64,000 nt of DNA from the NCBI GenBank assembly GCA_021029095.1, contig JAJOHG010000124.1, positions 1-64,000 on the forward strand. Direction: 5' to 3'. The notes under the pieces were generated by a model. It was not told the origin of the DNA, searched no databases, and saw nothing but the letters and a program-made list of their open reading frames with translations. Made by a program: the position numbers and the translations under genes. The stretch's first letter is position 1. Each line of letters begins with the position of its first letter. Source of the DNA: Phellopilus nigrolimitatus (lineage: Eukaryota > Basidiomycota > Agaricomycetes > Hymenochaetales > Hymenochaetaceae). This document shows positions 56,835-64,000 of the stretch, one piece after another.

Positions 56835-59658
56835 TCAAGTAAGTACGGCGAACACGGCTCCTATAAGCAATGGGAATAGAATCGTAATTGGCGTGCGCGT
56901 GGACATGTCGACGCGGAGCGCGCTACTTGTGCTTCCGCTGTTCGAGCCTGCGCTGTTGCCTGTGCCGCTGGCCCCTGCGAGAAGGTCCGGGCAAGATGGT
57001 GCGACGAGGATCTTTCCGTAGTTGGACGCAACCCAGAGGGCGACACCATTCGTCCATCCGAAACCCGCCTGCACAGTGTACTCACCCCCTTGTCCAGAGG
57101 AGTCCACGTCTGATATTGAGAACTTCTCGAACATCTGAGCATATACGAGCAAAGACGGAAGTAGGGTCAGAATTTGGACTCATGGATATCTGATTTACCG
57201 AATGGGAAGGGAGAAAAATGGACGTACATTGCCAGTGTTGTTCATGCTCTGCGTCACGTTTAGCTCGGCGTCTGACAGACGGTTTAATACTCCGGCAATA
57301 GAACCTCCCGTCGCGTGCCTGAGTCAAGTAATCGAAATCCAGTTAGCGCCGCCAGTCCAGGAAAAGAACAAATCCAAGAGATGTCTCGTAATCAGGTCCA
57401 GTAATCAATACACTCACCAGCTGCAGAGCGCGCTCGAGATATATCTGTTCGCCAACTCGCGTTGGAGTGCTATCGTCCATGTCTCATCCGCAGTAGCGTT
57501 TCCGCCATTCACGACCGTGCCATTCAGCATAGAAGGGTCCACACCTACAGATGCATTCACACCCGGAGCTAGCTGCTGGCCTGGGAGTGCGCTCTCGTCA
57601 ATGCCGAGCTGACCTGCAGGAATGAGCGAGTATGAGCTGTGGCCTGATGGCGGCGAAGGCACGGGAGTTGTCGAGATGTTCGCGGGAAGATTGGCGAGTG
57701 CGCCGAGCGCGATGAATTGGTGTGGTGGCCAAGCATTCGGCGCGTCCCATTGCTGGCCAGACTCGATGAACGTCGACGGGAACGTCCCATTGTACTTGTT
57801 CATCACCATGTTGATCGACGCGAATGCGCCGAACGCGGCAGTCTCATTTGCGAGAAGCTCATCTGGAATGATTCCGCTCCACATAGGGTAGAAATGCGCT
57901 GCAGTGAAGATGGAGTTGCGATCGTTGGAAGTGAGGTTGAAATCGTAAAAGGCTAGTTTTGTGGGATCCCAGAAGAGATCCAGGATGGCGGCACGCAGAT
58001 TCTCAGCAGTCGTGTTATGTGAAGTAACAAGTTCTTTGGCAGTGGTGTTTTGAGAATCAAAGATCGGGGAAGAGTAGAGCTCCGCAAGATGAATATGCGC
58101 CTTGTCTGCAAAAAAGAGTTTTAGAAACAACAATCGGACAAAACATCCAAGCAACTCACAGAGGATACTGTTCAAGCATACAGGGATTGTACTCCGAACA
58201 TTGAGTGTCCTCATTCCTGGGTCCGTGTCGTTCGTCCCTCCGGCTAAAGGCTCCTTGAAGAAGCGCACTGTAAAATCCCACCCAGTCTCTGCGCCAGTAG
58301 CGATCTCCGCGAACAGATCCGCCTTCTGAGAGTCATTCAATTTCGTCGCGATGCCATCGCCATTCGCGGTAATGTAATCTAACAAACTCGCAATGTTGGA
58401 TCACATTATCATAAAAAATAAAACCTTGGCTCACCAGTCAGATACGATTCGGGCCTTGGCGCAGTGTTGTTGACTGCGTATCTTGAAACTTCGTATGTCT
58501 GGTGCGTGAAAGGACTCGTGACATTGAGCGTACGATTTGTGTGCCAGAACTCCAGCTCGCGTTCGGCAAGAGGAAGCGCACGTGCTAGGATTGATGTGTC
58601 ATTTGAAGCGCGTACGTATTCTCTGAGCATCTGAGGTAAAAACAGTTTCATGAGCTATTCTTGTTAAGAAGAGAACATTCAGAACTGACATGAATAAAAA
58701 GAGGTGGCTGAGAACGGTTGAGATCTAGTAAGGAGGACACGATCAGAACCAAGGCAGAAAAACTCTCAAGGAGGATAAACGCACAGTAAATCCTTCCGCC
58801 GTTTGGAATAAAGCCGAACTTGTCCAATTCGTCCATGAAGTTCTGCAAAGTAGCATTGACAACATTAAGGAGTTGAGACTCTATAAGACCCATGATGATC
58901 CAATAGCTATCCCAGTAATCTAGATGATATATAAATCAGGATCAGCCGGCAAAGCAAAAAAGAGAAACATGTATTTGCATACATTGCTCTCTGAATCTTC
59001 CACCCGGAACCACAAACGTATGATTCAATGGGATGAGCGTGCTTTCGCAGCTCCCACCATTCGTGCCTTCCCCACATAATGTCGAGTCGTTCGTCCCGCG
59101 GATCAGTTGCGTCCAGAATCCGCTCACAGTCTGTACCCATGCCTTCACCATGGAGTCGGCCACATTTTCTAAGAACGATGGGCTCTCAATGAAGTCTGAC
59201 AGCGCTTGGGCCTCAAGCTCCAGGCCCTCCCCGCGAAAGTTCGTGTCGACGAAGTCGACAATCTGTTGTTCGGTAATGTTCGTTGTCGAGTTTCCTGCCG
59301 AGGAGACGAGGCTATTGAACGTGGAGAGCACAGCCGCAGAGGAGAAGTTGGTCGGCTTGTCAACGAAGGTCTTGGGATCGCTGTACAGCGAGGCGATGTT
59401 TACTGTTTGGAGAAGCTAAAGGCATAATGTCAGTCACATGATCAGACTGGGGTAATAATGTTCGTGTAATGGAATTATATAAGGCTTATATAAAGCGAAG
59501 ACGGAACATTCCCCCCCTAAAACCATTCCCAAAGACGAACAGAATACACATAAGAAAGGATATGTAGAACGAGTCGACTCTTGGTCTGTCATAGAAATAA
59601 ATGAAAAGCATATATCATTCTGACACCATGACTTCAATAATAAAGAGTAAAAAGACAA

Positions 59659-59701
<43 letters not shown>

Positions 59702-59985
59702 TAGATACATACAGAGCCTGCGCAGAATATTTCACTTGGACACCACGCTTGTACCATCGGCAATGCTACCTGACTCGGTAAATCATCTGTTAATGGGACT
59801 GTGGGTGAAGGAACTGTCGTCGAAAGCGTGATTGAAGGCACGCTTGTATCCACGGAGGAAGACGCGCTCGATGGCGAAGAGCTAGGCACTGAACTGGGAC
59901 TCGGAGATGCCTGAGGCAGACAAGAGACACCAAGACCCGTTGAAAGCGCGACGGCAGCTAGGAAAAGCGCTCTGAGACCACGCAT
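56835..59985 (-). CDS. Secreted GH37 trehalase, possibly GPI-anchored
   Basis: Multi-exon. Starts MRGLRALFLAAVALSTGLGVSCLP (signal peptide), then a Ser/Pro/Thr-rich stretch. The catalytic part opens AWCPSEIFCAGS-LLQTVNIASLYSDPKTFVD, with FVVPGGRFREQ-YYWDSYW (trehalase signature 1, split by an intron), GFIPNGGRIY, GAETGWDFTVRF (general acid Asp region), QQWDAPNAWPPHQF (signature 2) and GGEYTVQAGFGWTNGVAL (conserved C-terminal block with the second catalytic Glu). Many N-glycosylation sequons. The C-terminus SGSTSSALRVDMS...ITILFPLLIGAVFAVLT is a small-residue site plus hydrophobic tail, as for GPI anchoring (inference). It splits external trehalose to glucose. A 36-base A tract (T on the coding strand) lies in the first intron. 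Confidence 0.92.
59662..59697. repeat. 36-base poly(A)/poly(T) tract in trehalase intron 1
   Basis: An uninterrupted A run on the plus strand, read as T36 in the transcript of the minus-strand trehalase gene. It lies upstream of the splice acceptor as an extreme pyrimidine tract. No target duplication was noticed around it. Confidence 0.9.
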
Positions 59986-61597
59986 ACTTGCAAAAAAATG
60001 TCGCCGACCGCACTACAAAAAGTGAGGGACAAGAGGACATCCGGTCTCGTGGGCGTCGCATTAAAAGGCATTGCGCATTCCCCGCGTCCCGTCAAAATGC
60101 GTCATATGATCACGTCCCGGACCTCGCGAGCAAATAGTGCGCGAGAGGCAACATCAAAGGATCTCGGTTTGATAGGCGGCGGCGTGCAGCTAAAAATGGC
60201 CCACCCCACGTTAACCAAGTCCTCGGTTCACGTCGACAGCGTCTCACCGGAAAACAAACATAGTGTTTGGAGGTAAAGGACATCCCGCAAGCTGATAGGA
60301 GCGGATAAGAATCCGTACACTTCGCAAGAAGGTTTAACAGGAGTTGTTTGACGAATAGGAAGAGCCAGAGTTTTTGCTCGGACAAAAAGAGACCAGTGAC
60401 GATTTTGAGCGAATTACAGCAATGCATGAAGTTACGATTAGCACGGGTTTCTTGTGTATCGAGCGGTTCACAAGATGAAGGTACAGGTACGGACGAAGGG
60501 TTCAAGTCAGAAGACAAGTCATCCCGACTCTCTTTAGAGAAGAGGGCTTCGCAATGAGCGGTAGATGAGCAACAGATTCAGGATGTAACTCTGCCATGCT
60601 TCTACCGTCCGATACTAGGACTACAAGTTAGTACAACTGGTTTTCGAGTCGTGTGAACTACCTTCCCTAAATTGAGCATTTATTGTTTGCGTGAGAAGCA
60701 TGTGACCTTTTCTAAATTTCCTTATCTGAACTTTACGTTGTCACGTTCATCGATAGTGGCTTTTCCCCGGTTTCTTCCTGCACCTTCTCCGAGTCGCTGA
60801 TCTCACTTTCTCGTCGACCAACTGAATCGAGCGGACAGACTCCAGAGAAAAGGTACATGCGGTTGTATTTGGAAAAAAATTGACATACATGCACATGGAA
60901 CGTTAGACGGAACTGGCACGAGCAAGCAGCACGGGGCGTCTGTCGTGGTTGACAGTAGGATGTAAAGGGTGGTTCAGGATGCATATGGAAAGAGCCCTCC
61001 GTGTACTAATAATACTCGTGTTTATAAATGATAATAGACGGTCCATTTATGCACTCCACTTCTGTTCGAATCGTTAGTACCTCTCCGAGTACCAGCAAGA
61101 TACTCAACCTGGAGATGATGGCTATCTTCGTCGTACCAATATTTGATTGCGAATATGTGCATTTTCTTTCTTTCTTTATCTATGGCATGACTACTTAAAC
61201 TTTCGACCATGTTCTCGTTCAATTTCAGCTGACATTGAAAACGAGAATTCAATGTGAGGAAGTCAGTGAACTCTAACCTTGAGTGTCCTCAGGTTCCTAG
61301 CATACTTGTTTCATACAATTTTGAACTGCTTTATTTTGTAACATACGATCTGTACGGATTTCAATCTCTAACGAGTGTTTAGTTTGTCCCGCCCCTCAGT
61401 ACAGGGAACGAAAATTTTCCCATCGATCAATTGATTACGTAGAACAAGTGACTAATACTAAGTAACCAGTCACGCGTTTGCCACCGGCGTCACCTCCTCG
61501 AACCTATGACAGCTCAGTCTACACCAATTCCTCCCTAATGGCTGCCACATAGCTCCTCTGCAGATGCTTCATTCTATCCATAGAAAGACTCTATCAA
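59986..61597. other. Intergenic region, no gene seen
   Basis: Divergent spacer between trehalase and the F-box/WD gene, about 1.6 kb. Frames such as 60110-60517 (minus) have no recognisable domain. Confidence 0.45.
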
Positions 61598-63226
61598 ATG
61601 CCCATCGTCGATGAAATATCGATTCAATTGAGCAGGAGCAACATTTTGCCAAAGTTTTCATTAGTGGACCTGCCGAGTGATGTAATAACCATCCTCCTTG
61701 ACTATCTGACGCTTGACTCGCTGTTCAAAATTAGTTTGACTTGTAGGCATCTTCACGAGTTGGTGAGAGGCGGACCTTTTTTGCGAAAAAGCTGTTGGAG
61801 AGGAGCTGACACTCTCCAGGTAGTGAAATTCGGCTGGGCATCGTACTTGCGGTCACACCAACGCACATCATGGAGTCTTTCTTGCACCGAGACAATCTGG
61901 ACTCCCTATGAGCGTCTGAGATATAATACAGTCGTCGAGCGCAACTGGGATGACAATGAATTTGTCGCTCGCCCTCTGAGCGCACCTTGGCGCGGAAACC
62001 TGTTGCCCGTCCTCGCGATATCTGACTCGAGACTCGTCGTTGCGGCGGGGAGCAAGCTGGACGTTTACGTCTTCGCGTGCGCATCTAGGAGATCGGATTC
62101 CCCTATAATTCGTCTTGAGGCGACGTACACCATCAATAGGAGTGATGTGGCATCACAGGCGCGCCATGATGTCACGGGCATCGCGTTCATCCCAGACGGT
62201 GGTGAGGACCGCTCGCTCCTCGCCGGCTTTGCGGATGGCTACGTTATGCGCGTTTTCTTACCAAGCTGTCGGCGCTTCACTCTACCGAAGAGGGAACTTC
62301 TACCGTCCCTTTCTCCTGAGCTCGAAGCCTTCTATCGCAGTGGGGACATCATCGAAAGCCTCTCCCTCTCTGGAGACTCCTCGTTCACCCTTTCCGGTTC
62401 TGGAAACGGTGTATTTAAAAACCTTAGCATTGATGCATCATCTGAGATCAATATAGACGAAAAAAGCTGGTCTTCGTATATTTCTACAGCCGGCGCTCCT
62501 TTTGTTGCACTCGGGACGAGCTCCGCGAACCCGCTCGCCGTCCACTCGATATATGAATCCGCCTTAAGTCCGGACGCTTCGCTCTTCCTTAGCAGTGTTC
62601 GCGCCTCAAATAGCGCAACGCCCGCTTCTCTAGAGGCAAGTGCCGTATACGGCATCACCGGCGCTCCGCCCTCGTTCCCTGGGAATCCAGGTCAGATGGT
62701 TGTTGCAGGGTGGTACGATGGGCGCGTACGTCTTTACGACCTCCGCACGCCATCGCACTCATCACGCGCCGTCACTACTCGCAATCGCCCCTCTACAACA
62801 GTGCCGGTTCTCCCACCCGTCCTCACGTTCATGGATCCGTGGGTGACCGAGAGCATCTACGCCGTCGCGGCGGGTGGCAGTACAGGACACATGCTCGCGG
62901 CGGGTGCTGCACGGCACAGTGTCGTCGCATTCTGGGATGTGCGTGCACCGCGTGATGGGTGGAGCGTGCATGCACCGGGGAACGATGCAAGCCCTGTATA
63001 CGCTCTTGCGCTGGAGAGCTCACGTGCGTTTGGTGCGACGCAGAGCCGGGCGTTCGTGCTCGACTTCGGTGCAGGCATCAGCACGGAGACATACCCGCCG
63101 CTCGCCTCACTGCCTCCGTCAGCGCCGCGCAGCTCGCACAGGCTGCATGAGGGGCTGAAGACGACGGACGGAGTACATTACAATGTCACGAAGTATTCGC
63201 ATAGGAAGCCTATGGCTGTCGACTAA
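61598..63226 (+). CDS. F-box protein with C-terminal WD40/propeller-like region
   Basis: Single exon of 542 codons, unusual among its intron-rich neighbours. Residues about 22-60 (FSLVDLPSDVITILLDYLTLDSLFKISLTCRHLHELV) form an F-box, the SKP1-binding part of SCF ubiquitin ligases. Downstream blocks look like propeller strands: LLPVLAISDSRLVVAAGSKLDVYVF, VTGIAFIPDGGEDRSLLAGFADGYVMRVF, MVVAGWYDGRVRLYDLRTPS, HMLAAGAARHSVVAFWDVRAP and PVYALALESSRAFGATQSRAFVLDF. It would recruit a substrate to SCF; the target is unknown. The propeller assignment is from repeat style, not a clean WD count. Confidence 0.8.
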   Translation: MPIVDEISIQLSRSNILPKFSLVDLPSDVITILLDYLTLDSLFKISLTCRHLHELVRGGPFLRKSCWRGADTLQVVKFGWASYLRSHQRTSWSLSCTETIWTPYERLRYNTVVERNWDDNEFVARPLSAPWRGNLLPVLAISDSRLVVAAGSKLDVYVFACASRRSDSPIIRLEATYTINRSDVASQARHDVTGIAFIPDGGEDRSLLAGFADGYVMRVFLPSCRRFTLPKRELLPSLSPELEAFYRSGDIIESLSLSGDSSFTLSGSGNGVFKNLSIDASSEINIDEKSWSSYISTAGAPFVALGTSSANPLAVHSIYESALSPDASLFLSSVRASNSATPASLEASAVYGITGAPPSFPGNPGQMVVAGWYDGRVRLYDLRTPSHSSRAVTTRNRPSTTVPVLPPVLTFMDPWVTESIYAVAAGGSTGHMLAAGAARHSVVAFWDVRAPRDGWSVHAPGNDASPVYALALESSRAFGATQSRAFVLDFGAGISTETYPPLASLPPSAPRSSHRLHEGLKTTDGVHYNVTKYSHRKPMAVD

Positions 63227-63870
63227 GTTCAGCGGCACGTTGCTCTGTGTCGGAAGTGGTTCTATATAGGACAAGGCGTTAAGACGACCGCGGATGAAGA
63301 TGACGGCGCGCTGGAGAAGAGTTGCATAGCGACTTGCAATAAACTTACAAATACTTCTCCCTTGAATGTACTTCCATTGCTAGGAAAGCATATAACTGTT
63401 CGGAACACAGCATATCACTTTTCTGATGCCAGTAGATAGCGGGTCGTTCAATTGTAATGATCACATGCAAATAAGGCGGGTATAAAAGTGTAGGATGTTT
63501 TTCTCTATTTTTTCTTCAGAAAATAAAATAAGCAGCTCTAGAACCACCTATCTCCAAACGTATCATATATGTATGTACGTACTTCCATAACAAGTAAGTC
63601 AATCGGGCACGGCCGCCGGTAGAAAGTTCGTCTTCGAGTCTTCGACCTTGAGTCGCTTGCCGCCGCCCGACGTCGACCGTTTACCACGTCGTAAAAAGCA
63701 CGTTTCGACGCCTGGCGCACGACACACGTTGCACGCCGACATCAGCTCGATCGCTGATCTCATCATTGGCGCGGGCCGCACGGTGGAGGATAAGTCGCGG
63801 CGGAAATAATCTCGCGAGCGTATCAAGTGACGCGCAGCGACGCGACGAGAAGACGACAGAGAGGACAAAG
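63227..63870. other. Intergenic region, no firm gene
   Basis: 3' flank of the F-box gene. A minus-strand frame of 89 codons (63599-63868) is open, but a plus-strand reading into the window end looks better; the two exclude each other. Confidence 0.4.
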
Positions 63871-63882
63871 ACGGTGACGACG

Positions 63883-64000
63883 ATCTCTGCAGGTGCGCAC
63901 CTTAAGTATCTGATCGCATTGTTGGACGCGACTGACTTGGACGCGTCGACGGAAGTGAAATCGCGTGCGTTGTCGCTTCTAGACTCGCTGGTAGCGTGGT
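63883..64000 (+). CDS. Possible 5' part or exon of a gene running off the window
   Basis: The plus strand reads ISAGAHLKYLIALLDATDLDASTEV, then KSRALSLLDSLVAW, to the last base in one frame. It is helical and well-spaced in Leu, like the start of an armadillo/TPR-type or cyclin-like protein. No ATG is seen in frame just upstream, so an intron probably precedes it. Family not recognised. Confidence 0.3.
   Translation, partial: MSAGAHLKYLIALLDATDLDASTEVKSRALSLLDSLVAW

Noticed and set aside
63599..63868. 89-codon minus-strand gene at the right edge
   Set aside because: No domain, and the overlapping plus-strand frame running off the window looks more protein-like; neither is firm.
1..64000. 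tRNA, rRNA, CRISPR arrays, riboswitches
   Set aside because: No cloverleaf-like stretch with a GGTTCRANYCC box in the right place, no rRNA core sequence and no regularly spaced repeats were found by eye.

Overview
The window looks like nuclear DNA of a filamentous basidiomycete, most likely a wood-decaying Agaricomycete. Genes are split by many short introns of about 50-65 nt with GT-AG borders. There is an AA9 lytic polysaccharide monooxygenase with a C-terminal CBM1, and families expanded in these fungi: an HNH_2 nuclease, MYND-finger protein, F-box proteins, GH18 chitinase and small alpha/beta hydrolases. I saw no rRNA, tRNA, CRISPR or bacterial-type operon. All exon calls are hand-spliced readings; functions rest on motif recognition, not on searches.

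Layout. 1-3 kb is a graveyard: the frameshifted tail of an F-box/LRR-like gene, two terminal-inverted-repeat elements, a perfect hairpin and a broken copy of the splicing factor gene CLF1. 3.3-4.5 kb holds an HNH_2 gene. 4.8-10.4 kb holds two same-strand flavoenzymes, a PCMH/BBE oxidase and a fumarate-reductase-type FAD enzyme, separated by a 689-bp foldback element into which a poly(A)-tailed retroelement has jumped. 11.0-12.8 kb is the AA9-CBM1 LPMO. 13.4-14.1 kb is a VPS37-type ESCRT-I subunit with a second copy of the foldback element upstream. 17.0-18.7 kb is a secreted protein made of three copies of one Cys-containing module, each cut by an intron at the same place. 18.7-22.3 kb is gene-poor with one doubtful multi-exon gene.

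22.3-33.2 kb: a dispersed repeat (called R1 here), a TGL2-like lipase, a GH18 chitinase with a 3 x 78 bp coding minisatellite and two microexons, and two alpha/beta-hydrolase paralogues. 33.8-42.1 kb is a strikingly GC-rich block with a MYND-finger gene, divergent from the geranylgeranyltransferase-I beta subunit (CDC43), then NAD-glutamate dehydrogenase (GDH2). On the far side come two more hydrolase paralogues in the opposite orientation (one with an early stop), so the block is bracketed by inverted pairs. 46.6-48.5 kb is a PIG3-like quinone oxidoreductase.

48.5-56.8 kb has no gene I can recognise. 56.8-60.0 kb is a secreted GH37 trehalase with a possible GPI signal, and 61.6-63.2 kb an intronless F-box/WD-like protein. 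The genes do not form one pathway. Several act in carbon acquisition and turnover (LPMO, chitinase, trehalase, lipase, hydrolases) and the rest are housekeeping. The most unusual structures are the paired foldback elements, the triplicated secreted protein and the inverted hydrolase/R1 arrangement around the GC-rich block.
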